From Cenococcum geophilum 1.58 (taxonomy: Eukaryota; Ascomycota; Dothideomycetes; Gloniales; Gloniaceae), in NCBI GenBank assembly GCA_001692895.1, contig KV748220.1:1364358-1428357 (forward strand): 64,000 nt of DNA. Reading direction: 5' to 3'. Each line of letters begins with the position of its first letter. Positions within the stretch are counted from its first letter, which is position 1. Below are positions 10,896 through 25,114 of the stretch, piece by piece. The position numbers were made by a program, and so were the translations under genes. The notes beneath the pieces are model-generated. The model saw nothing but the letters and a program-made list of their open reading frames with translations. It had not been told where the DNA came from and searched no databases.

Positions 10896-12550
10896 AGTAT
10901 GCTGGCAAGGCCTGCCTGTTATTATACAGGTAGAACAGGAATGGTCTTTAGATAAATGTGCAGCTGCATAGTATCTGCAGGCCCTAGTAGAGCACCTGTC
11001 TCCTATATGGCCAAATTTTTGGCAGCTCGTACACTGCGTAGTAGGAGAGACTTCGAGGTATTTTACTACCTTAGTAGCTGTACCTGCAATTGATATCTCT
11101 TTTTGCTTNAGGATTTCTTGTCTTTTTTCTTCGTTCTCTATAGTAAAAACTATAGAGCCAAATCTGGTCTGTGGATCGTGTCTTTTTACACTAGATNAGA
11201 TCCATCTAGGTAGTCCTTGTAACTTTATAGGATTAAAGGTCTTAATTTCTTCTTTTAGAAGCTTAGAGCCTCCTTCTCCTAGAAAAGGTAGGGTAGGAAC
11301 CCCATGGGCTATAATTTGAACCCATNGTTCTAGTTTTTGTTCTCTTTAAAAGGTAAAGCAATTATACCAGATTTCCTTGTATTTGACTAGGAAATCCGCA
11401 TTATACTCTTCCGTAGTCGTAAGAAGGATATTTTGTTTTCCCTTAGTTCTAGCTATAGATACTAAAATAGGTTTTTCTACTTGCAGTTTTAATACAAATA
11501 GTTGATTGACTTTGTTTCGTATAGAGAAGGTATCTAAAGGTTGGTCCTTTTGGTCTATAATTAGGACTAGCTTTCTTTTTTATAGCTGCTTTTTCTTACT
11601 TCTAGTAGAAGTAGAAGGAGTAGGAAATGGTAGTGACGAGGAGGGTAGAGAGGACGAAGTAGGGAGGTCCCTCTTTAGCCTCTCTGCGTAGATTTCTTTA
11701 GTAGGGGCTACCTCCTTACGGAGAGCTCTTACTTCTTCAACTAGTCCTTTTAGGACATCTTTTATCTTTTCTTTTTCTTTTCCTTTTATAAAGGGGTTTT
11801 CTCCTACTAGGATACTACGTGTATAGTCCTCTAGCTGTTTAACTTATTCCTTTTTATCTTCTTCTTTTTCTTCTTCTAGCCCTTTATAGGCCTGAGTTAG
11901 GCTATCTAGAGCCTTTTATAGGTGTTATTCTGGAGAAAGGGGAGAGAAAGATATACTAGGTATACCAGCCGTAAAAGTCATTAGTTTAGTTGTCTTTTTT
12001 GCAGGTTTTTAGTTTTCTTTTTTAGTAAAAGACTGAGGATGTCCTCTTTTTTCTCCTGTCCCAAATAGGCCAGGAGAAGGAGAAGGGCTAGAAAAAGTAA
12101 ATGTAGATATAGACTTATTATCACTTATTTCTATAGGGGTTTCTTTTTAGGCCTGCCGGGCCTTGGCATTTTGTAGGGGGAGTTTTCTGGTTTTTACTAT
12201 CCTTATACCCTTTTTCCTTACTAATCCTACTAGAGGATTTCTGGGGAGATTAGGTTTAAAGGTAGTAGTAATACTAGACCCCTAGTATTGGTGGTAGTAG
12301 TAGTAGTAGTAGTTTTGGTGTTCCTGTCCGTGCCTCGCTTATAAGCTAGGACTACCCCTAAGAAGAATTTTCTGTTGGGGGAAAGGGGGTAAAACGACAA
12401 TTAAATCCACCTATAGCTCGCTAAGCAGTAGGAATTAGGTCTTGAAAGTTGGAAAATCGATTGTTTTTGGTGGTAAGATGGGTATGCGTAAGTTTTGAAG
12501 TGCGGCGCTACCTTTTGGTAAGGTTGTATGTGTGGTGAAAATGTTAATAT
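10896..12550 (-). mobile_element. Tad-like LINE: 5' region and most of ORF1
   Basis: On the minus strand this encodes a gag-like ORF1 protein of a non-LTR retrotransposon. From about 12300 downward come a Ser/Pro/Lys-rich N-terminus, an EEVRALRKEVAPTKE coiled-coil-like stretch (~11740-11690), WVQIIAHGVPTLPF (~11330-11280), NPIKLQGLPRWI (~11230-11190) and zinc knuckles CTSCQKFGHIGDRC and CRYCAAAHLSKDHSC (~11045-10940). The protein stops being readable at 10896, where the composite element is inserted, and resumes at 8026. A few frame breaks, in-frame stops and ambiguous bases (11109, 11197, 11326) are present, so this copy is dead, but it is far less RIP-altered than the LTR elements. The upstream part (12450-12550) is probably 5' UTR. 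Confidence 0.75.
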
Positions 12551-12639
12551 AAACTTAGGGGTATAGGTTATATAATAAGNANAGTTAGGTTTAAATAANG
12601 ATTAATTTCTTATTACTATTTACTAATNTAANATTAANT

Positions 12640-14582
12640 GGCAGCTTACTAATAGAAAGGACTAATTAATCTAGTAATAGGGACCTAATCTTCTTGTCTT
12701 CCTCCTTATATAGTTTAGACCCTTAGACGCGACTTAGTTTAAAGGTTTGCCTTCTAACAACTAGGGTATAAGGCTGTTTTAATAGGGCGGTCTAGTATCT
12801 GTTTATCTAGCGGTGTCGGTTTTAGTCTTAGTTAGGGTATAGGAAGATAATACCTCGCCGATAATATAGCCGTGTTTATATTCGCTAGCGCGGAGTTACT
12901 AATATTAGGCGTTGTTAACGGGTTAGGCTCTTATATAGGGCATAGTTTAGAGTAACTAAGCCGTAGGGTTAAAGGGGGGGGGTTATCCGCCGCGGCTATA
13001 ATAGGCTCCGTAGTTGCCTCGTCTATAATAGACTCCACAATTGCCATGTCCGCAGTTATTAGTTCGCGTTGTTTAATAGGGTAGTATTAGGACTAGGTTT
13101 ACTATCTTAGCGGGGTTATAGGCGTCCTTTTAGTAGCTAGGTAGGCTATAGGCAAGGTATAATCTATTATTAACGCGGCACTTACGCTCTATATCTAAGA
13201 TTCTATTAAGGTCTATAGGTTCTTTAATTACTACTAGGGTTAGGGTTAATATAGGGGCAGGGGCTTAGGTAGGTAGGCGGTGGTTAGCGGTCTTCTTAAG
13301 GTTAACTTAGTATATATAGTTCGCGAGGTTCTTAGCAAATATATCTATCTACTTACTCTAACCTATATAGTCGCTGTTATTAATTTTATAGGTAAGTCTA
13401 AGTACTAGCTCTTCCATCTCTAGAGAGATAAACTTTTAAAGTAGGTCTACCTTCTATTCGTCTATCTTCTTAGCGCGGACTATTAGCTTATTAAGCTCTC
13501 CCTTTTAGGACTAGTAATTACGCTCGCCCTAGGGGAAATGGTTAAGCTTATTCTTTATAACCTAGGTTATATTAAGGACCTTATAGTAGGCAGTAAGGTC
13601 TTTAAGCATATTTTCCTTAGTAGGCTATTTCCATGTAGATATATTATTTGGGTTCTCGTGTATAAGCTTTAGGCCCTACTTAATAAACTTATAGGCCTTA
13701 TTCTTTAGTATATCCGAGATATAAAGGATCTGGGACTAAACTATATTAAAGTAATCCTAGTCCTGGTTAAAGACTCCCTTAATCTTAATGTGCCAGGTCT
13801 TAAAATTAGCTTATTATTCTAGTGGGGTGCCTTTTCCGCTAAATATTAGCGGGTTTTTAGATCTCCATTTTTTCTGCTAGGTTACTACCGTTATTATAGG
13901 GGTTAATTATTTTAGAACGGCAATAGTCTCTACCTAGAAGTTAATAGTTCCTATCTAGAAAGCAATAAGGGTACTAAGGTTTTTATTAGCTTTTTTATTA
14001 GCGGTGTTTATATTATATATACACTATAGTCCTACTTTAATATTATTAAGGAACTCGTTAGTATAGTTAATAAGGGTAAGATAAACTTTACTAGGCTTAA
14101 AGGTCTTAGGGTACGGTAGGGAGCGGCGGATTATCCACGCGATATTAGGGTATATCTCTGTAAAGAGGTTTACAAAAACGTCGCGGGGGTTCTAGGTTTC
14201 GGCCATCTTGACGTCGTTAGTGTTACCTATCTAGGCGCTAAGTAAAAACTAAGGATTATTCTAGGACTGTGCTAGGGATATATTAGTTTTAGCAAAGGCG
14301 CGTATAGGTCGCGATTGCTTTAGGGTAAAGGTTAATTAGCTAGGGTATAAGGAATTAGTAATCGCGATAGGGTGTAAATTAAAGATACTACAAACTGTTA
14401 TAGTGCTGTAATAAAGTAGACTAAATAACTACGTTATAGTATAAAGAGGGAAAGAAGGTGGAAAGGGGGTATTGTATATAAATAGTAGGGCCGGCTGCTA
14501 AGTCACTAGTGGTGGGCTAGCCAACAGTAGGAAATAGTACGAGACAGTATAAAACAGTATGTGTTAGGTCAGTGCCGTAACA
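12640..14582 (-). mobile_element. LTR element E: one LTR and a gag gene, minus strand
   Basis: The minus-strand LTR is at 14396-14582. A gag-like reading region begins at an ATG about 14206 and runs to about 12700. It includes TFKPSKVYLTLI, IFSGKGTPLE and FKTWHIKIKGVFNQD, which fit the Ty3/gypsy gag fold, and a Gly/Tyr/Arg-rich tail near 13000. No protease, reverse transcriptase or integrase and no second LTR can be seen before the run of ambiguous bases at 12580-12640, where it meets the LINE. It is broken and RIP-altered. It stops the copia element D at 14583, so it probably inserted into D. Confidence 0.6.
14396..14582 (-). repeat. LTR of element E
   Basis: On the minus strand it starts TGTTACGGCACTG and ends in ...TATAACA. 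The two tips are inverted repeats of each other (TGTTACGGCACTG versus TGTTATAGTGCTG). The first 11 bases equal those of the LTR of element A, though the bodies differ. Confidence 0.75.
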
Positions 14583-16194
14583 CTAACTAGCTTATTAAAT
14601 TATAGGAGATTATATAAGAATTATCTTCTTACTATTATTGTTATAACCTTAGATAATAAGCCTTAATTTCTTAAATAGGGCGTTAGTAGCTTTGCCCTTA
14701 ATCTTATTAACCATTCTTAACTTAAAGATACGAACTTTATTAAACTTAGTAGGGTTATACTTCTTAAATTTAAAGACTCCTCTTATAATAAGGCCGTTAA
14801 TTTCCTACTTATTAGATACTTAGAAAGGAGCTCCTAGGGTTATAATACAACCTTCCTTTTAGAGCTATTTTGCGAGCTTAAAGTTAGCCTTCTCTTTAGC
14901 TATTATAAAGGCTATTAATAACTTAACTCTATTCTTAATGGCGGCAATAAATTGTTCTTTAAAATTAATAAGATATTAGCAATTTTATAATCCCTTTAGG
15001 CGACCTCTACTGCGTTATAGTTATAGTGTATCTACTATAATTATATTAGGATTATAGTCGCCTTTTAAAGCACGTTAATTATAGTTTTTCTTTAGGGCAT
15101 TTTCTAGGGCATCCTGTAAAGGCTTAGAGTTATTATCTTTATAGTAAGGCTTAATAACTATTAAACGGAATTAAGTGGGTCCGTAAGGCATCTAAATAGT
15201 ATAAGTTTAACTATTAATTATAATAAGTTAATATAGGCCTAACTATCCTCCCTTTTTATACTATATGCGTACCTTAGACTAGAGTAGCAGATTAAGCGTA
15301 GTTAAGGTATTTAGACTATTTCTTATTCCTAGTATATTATTAACCTAGTATATAGCGTAGAGACGTCATACCTTCTTTATTGCCTTATAAATAGCCTTAG
15401 CTTATTATATAACGGAGAGAGATAGTAGAGAATTATTAGTTATTTAAGGGTAGGCACTAAAGACTAGTAATGTAGGTATAAGTCTATCTAGGCTAGCGGA
15501 ATTATTAATAGCTTTAACAGCTATTTATAAGGTAAGTTTTTTACTAGCGTTCTCTAGTTCTAAAGAGATAATCTTATATATATGGCGTAATGGCGTATAA
15601 TATTATTCTACTTTTCTAATACTATTATGTGCCTTAATGGGGACTTCCTTAACCTTAATTGCTATTGCCTTTATCTATTATCGGAACTCTATAAATAAGA
15701 TATTCTTTTCTATATTATATATAATTTAATTAGGGGGTCCTAGATAAATATTAATCTAGTATAATTAAAGGGTATCCTATGCGTTCTTAGCTAATATATC
15801 CTTTTAAAAAAACATGCGGCTTAGAAGGAGGTTAAGAAGTTAATAACTTAGAGTACTAGCTTGCCGCTAAAATATATAACGTTAATAATAATATAGAAGT
15901 TAAAGTTATAGTTATCCTTAAGGGTGAACTTAAATCGGCTAGGGGACTTCTAGTTTATTTAGTAGTAATAATAGTACTTTATAAAATGCTTAATTGCCTT
16001 AACCTTAACTTTATAACCTACTTGCTAAAGAACCCTAAGCAATTAATAAACGGATAGGTGGCTAAAACGACGGTATAGTTAGCGTAATTCCGACTTAGTT
16101 AAGTAGCTCTAAGCAATACTCTTTTTTAGTTAATAAAGGAGCAGCTAGGGATAACCCTACTTACGTATAATAAGTACCTAATTATCTCCCTAAA

Positions 16195-16409
16195 TGTAAG
16201 GGATATTATTGCGGACACCTTGGGTTGCCCTTAGGACAACCCCCGGACGCCCCTTAGATGGTCGCCAGTTACGTGCCGGAGGCACGTGCCCGTAGTATAT
16301 AGTCTCCACAATCCTAGAGGCCTTACCTCCTTAAGGATTCGTCTCTCTTACTAATCTATCTTGTTCCAATCGTGTCCTTATAGCCCCCTGTCTACAAGAT
16401 CCCCTCACA
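16195..16409 (+). repeat. 5' LTR of element C
   Basis: TGTAAGGGATATT...CCCCTCACA, 215 bp. Against the 3' LTR I count about 17 differences, all of them transitions, which is the RIP pattern rather than ordinary divergence. Confidence 0.92.
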
Positions 16410-19400
16410 TTTAAATCCTTCCTACTCTTTTTTAGAAGGGTAGTTGGCTTTAAGGACCAGATTGTTTGTTTATATTATTTGTTTATAACTACTATCCTCC
16501 CTTAAAATCTCGTGACGACCTAAACGGAAACTCCACGGATACCTTATAGAAAGCCGTCGCGTAAAGGCAGGAAGGTCCCTCTAACAGCGAGAGATTACGA
16601 TAATATAACCCTCTGGGTAAGACGGCCGAACGAGCCCTAATACCTAGATGCTCTAGGAGCTTAAAAACTTTCGCATACCTACAGTTACCGGCAACGCTGA
16701 GGAAAATATAAACACCCTCTATAACGGTCGCAATACTGCTAAAAAGCAGCCGGAACCCCTCTGGCCCTACCTAGGCTAATTGGAAGATTAAGCGCTAGAG
16801 GCGACTTTAAGATCTTTCCTTAAGCTAGAAATGCTAGAGGAATATACTAACGTGTTTAACTAGGGAACTAACCAAAACCCTCCCGGAAGACCACCAGCCT
16901 ATAATTAGCATAGTAGCGGTATATAGACTGCTTACAAGCCAAGCGGGCCTACCCCTTTGGGTAATCTAAGCCAATTACTAACTTAAGACCTAAGCCCCGT
17001 TAGGAAGCCTATACTAGCTACTAGTACTAATACTACCTCTATAGCAGGAGCCTCCTTAGGCCTAAGTTTAGAAGGTTAAGAGCCCTATACCGATCTCCTT
17101 TAAGATGGATATTAAAAAGCTGTTATAAGGCTCTCGGAAGCTATGCGGGAGGAAGCTACTAATAAATATATTAGAACCCTCTAAGGGCAAATCTAAATCT
17201 GGTAGGGTCTAATCTAAGCTAAATAAATTCTTTTATAACTTAGTTAAGGCTAAGGGCTTCCTAGGGGTTACCTAGTACCTACCTAAGGAGGTATAGAAGA
17301 CTTAAAAAGGCACCTATATAATAAACGGAAAAAGGATATAAACCGACTGGCTAAGGCCTTTAATAGTTTAGAACTTCGTTATAAACCCAACGCCTAATAG
17401 CTGGACAATTGGGTTCGTAAGGTAGACAACTTCTTTAAGATGCTGATAATACGAGATGATACTAAAGAGCGTACACGCTGGATTATTAGCAAGATTAAAG
17501 ACTAATCGCTAAACTAGATCGCGCTTAATTAACTTAATAAAGAGTAAATTATAATATAGCTATAGCTACAGACCTTCCTAAAGGGTTAGACCTAAGATCT
17601 GTATATTATATAATACAATAATGCAGAATAATTCTGGAATAGTACGCAGCTAGACTGTTAAGACTTCCGCCAGTTTATAAACTTTATAGAAACTTATGCT
17701 TAATAGATGGATCTAAAGCCCTTTAAAAATAAGGACGGCAGCGTTTATAAGAAGGAGAAGATCGGATTTATCTAGGCTAAAATTAAGCTAGTAATTCGTG
17801 ATAAAATAAAGCACGTAGGAGTCCTATTGCGGATTACCGTATATACGGATTTTAAACGAGCGGTTCTAAACGCTAAGGATACGGTAAGAAACTAGACCTC
17901 TTTTGGCAGGAAGCTAGGGGGTTACTAAAAGTATAGGCACTTTAGTAGTAATATAGGGCAGATTTAACCTTTAAAGAAGCCGTTCTTAAAGAGAACTTTA
18001 AAAGGGTTAAAGTTAGGAACCTTAAACAACGGGAAAGACTCCTAGGGCCAACCCGATACCCGTCCGGTACCTTTATAGGAACACTCTAAGAAGTTAAGAA
18101 AAAACTCCGGAGGTAGATCCCATTAGAAAAATAAGTAGGGTAATAACCGCACTAACGATTTAAAAAAAGAAAAGCCCTAGTCGCGGACCTTTCCTAGCTG
18201 TAACTAGGGCAAGATATAGAAGAAAAGACTCTCCGTATTACTGTTAAGCTAGAAATAATACTCCCTATAGGTAAGGTACAATAGTTCTAAGCACTATATA
18301 ATAGCGGCGCTAAAATTAATCTTATACAATATGATTTGGTAAAAGAGTATAAACTTATCCTATTATAAAGGTGGTAGAAACCTATTATAGGCTTTTTAGA
18401 TAAGCATTGGATTAAACTATATAGTGCCTATAAGCTTATAGTATTAGTGGCTAATATATATAACTGCACTAAGGTGGTCGGCCCGCAACCCTTTTAGGCG
18501 GCTGACTTTGTAGGTTATAACCTTATCTTTAGATACCCTTAGCTAGCGAAAGTAGATTCTAAGATACGCTTTAAGACTAGAGCCTTTAAATAGTGGAACA
18601 ATGAAGATTTAGAAGGGCGTATATTACTAATAAGCCTAAAGGATATTCTAGAAAATATAGCCCTAGGCGAAATAGTATACGCTCTATACCTAAAGGAGTA
18701 TTAGATCTAACCCCTATTTAGTAGTAAGATGGGTATAGAGCCTAGTATAGGTAATAACCCCTCTATAACAGAGACCTTATGGGGAACTACCGGATAGGTC
18801 GCGGAGACATTATAGGGAGGTGGTGATCTTGAGGATCTTATGAGATACTTTAACCGCTACGGATTACTCTGGCTTAAGCAATATACGGAGAGCATACTAT
18901 AGTATCTTAAACGCTGCGTTAAGGAGTTCTCTACCCTTTATTGGCTACCGTATGAAACGGTTTAACGTATGGTGGCAACTATATATAAGCAACTACTATA
19001 ACGTATAATACTGCCCGCGAGTATCCTAAGGGAGCTCTGGGACCTACCTGATAATAACGCGGAGGATAAATACAACCCTGATTTGTTAAATATCCTAGTA
19101 GGCCTAAGGGACTTATTAAGGGTATTTTTAGGTAGGAGAGTAAAAGTCCTACCGTAGAACTTGGAGTACGATTATGTAATTAATCTAGAAGAAGGTAAAT
19201 AACCGCCGAACCTTTTTATTTATAACCTCTCGCGTAAAGAGCTTAAGATCCTACGGGAGTACCTTAATGGGTTACTGGAAAAGGGGTGGATCCGGCCTAG
19301 TAAGTCGCCGTTAGGCATACCAATTCTCTTTATTTTAAAACTAGATAGAACTATAAGGCTATGTATAGACTATCGCGGTCTTAATAAGATTATAATTAAG

Positions 19401-22400
19401 AACCGTTACCTACTACTACTAATTAGTAAAATGCTAGATTAACTATCTAGGGCGAAGATCTTTATAAAGCTGGATCTACGAGACGCCTACTATAGGCTCC
19501 GTATTAAAGAAGGGGATAAGTAAAAGACCGCTTTTAAGACCTAATACGGCCACTTTAAGTATCTAGTAATGCCTTTTAGGCTAGCCAATGCGCCTATAAT
19601 ATTTTAATTGTATATTTATAGAGCCTTAGGGGAACTAGTTGACCGCATATACGTTATCTATTTAGATAACATCTTAATCTACTTAGAAGATAAGGATTAA
19701 CACAAATAATATATCCGCGAAGTGCTGGAATGTTTAGATAATTGGGGCCTCTACGCTAAGGCGTTAAAGTATATCTTTAATACTAAGTAGGTTGAGTTCC
19801 TGGGTTATATTGTAACGCCTATAGGTGTAGTTATGGACCTAATATAGGTATAGATGATCTAGGAGTGGCCGGAGCCAGAGAGCTACTAGGATATTTAAGT
19901 GTTCCTAGGCTTTGCCAATTTCTATAGGCGCTTTATCTATAACTACTTAGATATTACCTAATACCTATCTAATTATATTATAGAAGCTTTTTAAGACCTG
20001 ACCTAAAGAGCAAAAAGCTTAAAGGTGGTAAGGAAGAAAACTAAAAAGGGACTAACTAAATAGTATAAGCTATAGTTATAGCCCGGAAAGGTTTAGGAGG
20101 CCTTTTAAGAACTTCGCGTAAAGTTTACGGAAGCTCTATTGCTGCGGCATTTTGACCTAGATTAGCTATTAATAATAATCACTAATATATTAAATTTTGC
20201 CTTTATTGGTATCCTATTACATCCTAATAGGTATCCGGACGCTACCTAGCTCTATTAAAAACTAGTAGTATTTTATAATAGAAAATTCCAGGGACCTAAA
20301 GTTAGGTATTATACCCATGATAAGAAACTACTGGCTATAGTTAACTGCTTTAAATAGTGGCGACACTACCTTAAGCACGCGAGCTATACCACTCGTATAC
20401 TTTTAGATTACTATAATTTACGCTACTTTATAACTATAAAGGAGCTTATACCTTAATAAGCCAGATAGGTAGAGGAGCTTACGCGATTTGATTTTAAGAT
20501 TAAATATAAGCTAGGGGAAAATAACCCTACTAATAGACCGTCACGACGGCCAGATTATGCTAAAGGCTTTAAAACGGGAGAAGGAAAACAGATAATAGAT
20601 ATCTTACTCCCTATATTATAGAATAAGCTCTAGGTGTGGGATACTTGAGCACCTATAGCTCTATACACCGAGTCTTAGGCGGTGTAAGCCCTATTAGTTT
20701 CTACTAACGTTTTGGCTGGTACCCGGTCCGTTGCTAATAAGGGTCCGAATATACCTAAATAGGACGTCCCTAATACATTCTCGGAACCTAGTAATACACC
20801 ATCTCTAATTGCTAAGCTATCCCCTTAAATAAATAGCGAAGCCATAGAGTAATCGGAACTTAGAGCCCTGTAATAATTAAAGGACTTTAACCTTATAGCG
20901 GCCTTCCTAACGTACACGCATTAAAGAGTTATAAGATCTATAGTACTATTTAGTCTTATACTTAAAGTAGTATGGGATAAAATAGCTTTTACCCGGGAAC
21001 TATCCAAAGGGTTAACAGATTTTATCTATGAGGTATAATAGAGGGACGCTTTTTATGCCATTTTTAATACGGAAGTAGACTGGAAATGTAACGGAAAGGA
21101 AGCTGCTAGGCGCTACTATTAGGAACTAGACCCAATGGGCCTACTGCGTAGAGGTAGCAAGGTTTAGGTGCTATAAAAAGCAAATCTACAATAGAAGATT
21201 CTTATAAAGAATTACGATAATCCTTTAGGCGGCCACTATGGTTAAGCAAAGATAGTGGAATTACTTTAGCGCAAATACTATTAGCTAAGGCTTAATCAGG
21301 AAGCAAAGGAGTACATTAGCTATTGCGAGAAGTGTTAAGTATATAAGATCCGCAGGTATAAGCTATAGGGTCTACTTAAATCAGTTCCCCCCGCTAGTAA
21401 GTTATAGCGATATTACGCCATAGACTTTATTACGGATCTCCCGCCATCTAAAGATGGCTAAGGACGAATATACGATTTAGTCCTTATACTTATTAATAGG
21501 TTTTTAAAGTACGTCTAATACCTTCCTATTAATAAGACGATTAACGTATAAGAGCTCGCCAACCTAATTAAGGAGAAATGCTTTCTTAAAGTAAATCAGC
21601 CGCACTCCATTATTACTAATAGGGGCAGCGTCTTTATAAGTTAGTACTAGTCGGATTTATGCTTCTATTTAAAGATAGACCACTAGTATAGTACGGCTTT
21701 CTACCTATAGATAGATAGGTAAACGGAACACTAGAACTAGGAACTAGAGTCTTACCTACAGATGTATTTAAACTACTAGTAAGACAACTAGTACGAGCTA
21801 CTTCCGTATGCGGAGTACGCTTATAATTTAAAGCAATATATATTGTATAAGTATACACTAATCCAGATTACCTATAGCGTTTAACTATTTAGGTTTAATG
21901 GTATACCCGACGATTACTAGCTAAGGCCATATAATTAGTTATGGGATTCTACTAGGAAGTTTAAAAACATCTACTAGAGAGTATAAGAATACCTTTAGGA
22001 ATGGGAGGAGTAATAGAAGTATGTAAAGTAGAGCCTATAAGATACCCAAGAGTAGTAGAGACTTTGGTATAACTGTAAGCACTAGGATAAGCATTTCGGA
22101 GTAGGCGATAAGGTTTTATTACGTTTAACGAATATTAAGACCCGTTAACTATTAAAGAAGCTTGATATAAGATACCTAGGTCCCTTTTAAGTTAAGGAAC
22201 AAATTGGTAAGCTAGCCTATTATCTCTAGCTACCCCTATTTATAACCTATATATATCTAGTGTTTTACGTAAACCTACTAGAGTTATGGTATAGACTACC
22301 GCCGGAAAAGAACTTCCGTCTAGGTCTAATTGAACACCCTAAAGTAGTAGGCGAGTGGTATAAGGTTAAGGCTATACTACGCTATAAGTCTGTTAAGAAC

Positions 22401-22559
22401 AAGCTTTAATTTAAAGTTAAATAGCTAGGCTAGCCCGCTAAGGACTCTATATAGGAACTAGAGGATTACCTTAATTATTACAAAAATATTCTAAAAGAAT
22501 ATTGGGACTAAGGTCTACAATCTGTAAGTCGCAGAAAGCGCTCTAATACTATAGTATTA

Positions 22560-24880
22560 TCGCAACCTATAAAGAAAGCTCGTAAAAAGAGTAAATAGGT
22601 TAAATTGGATATAGAACGGATAGGCTCCGGAAACTATAGGGATAGGGCTATAGCCTAAGGCAGGACGGGTCCTTAGCCTTTTTATGTATATAGCATAGAG
22701 TTAATAGGGCATTTTGCTAGAATTGCATTCCTATTTATTAATCTATACTAGGAATATTATTCCTAGGGCTTCTAAGCCCTTTCTGAAAGCCTTATAAGGC
22801 CTTCCTAAGCACCTAATTGAGGTCCTTAATTACTACTATGTATAAGAACGAATCCTAAAAGTCTAAACTATAAATACCTAATTTGAAAAGCCACTACGCC
22901 TTATTATTAGGAGTAGGATTAGTATCTATTGGGCTACTAAGTAATGGCTAACGAGAATGGGATCTAGATACCTTAGTAGGCGTATAAGTAGGCATAAAAA
23001 TAGGGGTAGGATGATAAGGTATAGCTAGAGCAGAGACTCTTAAACGCTTAATACTAATATTAGGTCCAAACTAATACTAATGAAGCTCTTACGGCGTAAG
23101 CTTATAGTTAATAAAAATACGCTTAAGCCTAGAATAAACAGAGATATTGGCTAGCTAGTATAATCCAGAACCACCAAGACCTTACTACGGCAACTATTAG
23201 TTACCTATCCGGTAGGTATCTAAAGGGTAACCTACCTAATAACGCATTATATTATGCTCTTTTAAAACTTAACGCGCATGCGCAAACTCCTTTCTATAGT
23301 AGATAGCAACCTTCTTCTTATTACCCCTATCCCTTACCCTATCCTTAGTATACCAACCTTACTCTTGTATTAGGCGTTGCTGGCTAGCTTGCTAGGAATT
23401 ATAGGCAGTATAAATAGCCGTAGCATAGTCTTAAATTCGGCTAAGTCGTTTAGCATTTACGCTAGAATGAGAGAGAGCCTAGGCGATGTAGTAGTTAAGG
23501 ACATTAAAGGAACGTCGCCACTTAGGCCTAGGCTATTAAAGCTTAAAGTTAGTAATGGAAATTTATTAAGAATAGAAAAGCTCACCTTAATGTAACTGCC
23601 GCTCTTGGTATGTATATATCGATTATAAGGACTAAAGGTATTAGATTTAATATAGTGCGTCTTATTATAAGCCTCCAGAATCCTATTATTAGATTTCTGG
23701 TCTTTCGAAGACGTGCAGGCAAAATAATTTAGGTAGGACTAGCACTAGTTATAAGTTAGCGGAGGTTAGGGTTCTATGTGCAAAGGTAGGGCTAGGATAC
23801 GCTATGGAATCTACTTAGAAGAGCAGTTAGTAGGAGAACGAAGAGGCATATTGAATTATTAATGGAAAAAAAGAAAATCTTAATAATATATCGAAGATAC
23901 GTCCAAAATTAGACGAAGGTTAATAATGGGAAAGTAAGGTGTTAAGGAAAAGGAGCTGCTTAATAAGTAAAGGTGTCCTTATACTTTACCATCTAATACC
24001 CTTCCGGTAAATAGCCGTAACCTTACTAATATAACTCTGTTATAATAGCGCTATTTAGAAGGAAGGAAACACGCGTATAAGTTATTTAACTATTACTTCC
24101 TTATAAAAACTAACTACGCGGCTAGGAGAAGGCAATTAAGACGTTAAATTAAAGATATATATGGGTTAAATTAGACCTAAAATAATATTATAGTATTAAA
24201 GAACAATATTATAGACGTTCTTAACAATCGCATAATAGCTATAATTGTTATCGCAAAATGTCCCTATTTGCTGGGTAGTAGAGCTACGCCAAATATATGG
24301 CATAGGACTACTAGATTTAAAACTATATGCACCAAATCTTAAGAGATAAGTCTCTTTAACTAACTAATTAATACCTTAACTGTATCTAATAGCCTAAAGG
24401 CAAATGCGGGAGCAATGCGTTAGTAACGTAGAGGATTATAAGAAAAGGATTATAAGAAAGAATTATAGACTATATCTTAGTAGTTAAAGATAATAGCAAG
24501 CTAAGGCTTTATACGTTAAATCCTATACTAAAAGGTTCTATAGAACTATATTAGAATATTAAATTGCCTATAATACTTATAATTAATTACACACTAGCAT
24601 AAAGGCTTAGAAGTAGAGTTATATAAAAATCCCTATGTTAGCCTAGGTAGTTACTAGTATACTTCCGGTAGACTTCTAATAGGTCTCCTAGTAATCCTTA
24701 CGTCTTTTCTCTAGTTACGTTTTTCCCTTATTAAGGTTTTTTAGGAGTTTAAAGCAGGGGTTAGATAGATAGATAATATATAGCGGCATACCAACACCTT
24801 TCTAATATCTCTCTAAACCTCTTCTGGGACAAGCCCTTATAATCTCCCTACTGTAAGGTAATAGCAATTGGGGGCTAACC
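22560..24880. other. Unassigned internal segment of element C, after the chromodomain
   Basis: About 2.2 kb between the chromodomain and the polypurine tract, longer than the short tail usual in chromoviruses. I find no convincing domain on either strand. A 72-residue open stretch lies at 23377-23595 on the plus strand. It may be an extra reading region, an antisense gene or an older insertion; RIP has removed most of the information. Confidence 0.4.
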
Positions 24881-24899
24881 GCAAGAAGGGGGGGGGTAA

Positions 24900-25114
24900 T
24901 GTAAGGGATATTATTGCGGACACCTCGGGTTGCCCTTAGGACAACCCCTAGACGCCCCTCGGATAGTCACCGATCACGTACCGGAGGCACGTGCCCGTAG
25001 TATATAGTCTCCACGATCCTAGAGGCCTTACCTCCTTAAGGATTTATCTCTCTTACTAATCTATCTTGTTCCAATCGTGTCCTTATAGCCCCCTGTCTAT
25101 AAGATCCCCTTATA
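24900..25114 (+). repeat. 3' LTR of element C
   Basis: Same length as the 5' LTR, starting TGTAAGGGATATT straight after the polypurine tract, ending TATA where the 5' LTR has CACA. Followed by the target duplication CTAAA. Confidence 0.92.

Larger units (their letters stand above)
16195..25114 (+). mobile_element. Full-length Ty3/gypsy chromovirus C (8.9 kb)
   Basis: Two 215-bp LTRs flanked by a perfect 5-bp duplication CTAAA (16190-16194 and 25115-25119), with a G-rich polypurine tract about 24883-24896. Parts in order: gag about 16500-18100, protease near 18290-18330 (NSGAKINLI), reverse transcriptase 19240-19950 (WIRPSKSPLGIPI, LCIDYRGLNKI, YLDNILIYLED), RNase H 20130-20500, integrase 21190-22000 (CX2C finger near 21325, IDFITDLPPS near 21420) and a chromodomain about 22340-22500. 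Then 2.2 kb of unexplained sequence precedes the 3' LTR. It has many disabling changes and is a RIP-altered fossil. It sits inside element D, which it splits between integrase and protease. Confidence 0.9.

Noticed and set aside
21634-21858. 74-codon antisense frame in element C
   Set aside because: It overlaps the sense integrase region and has no recognisable content.
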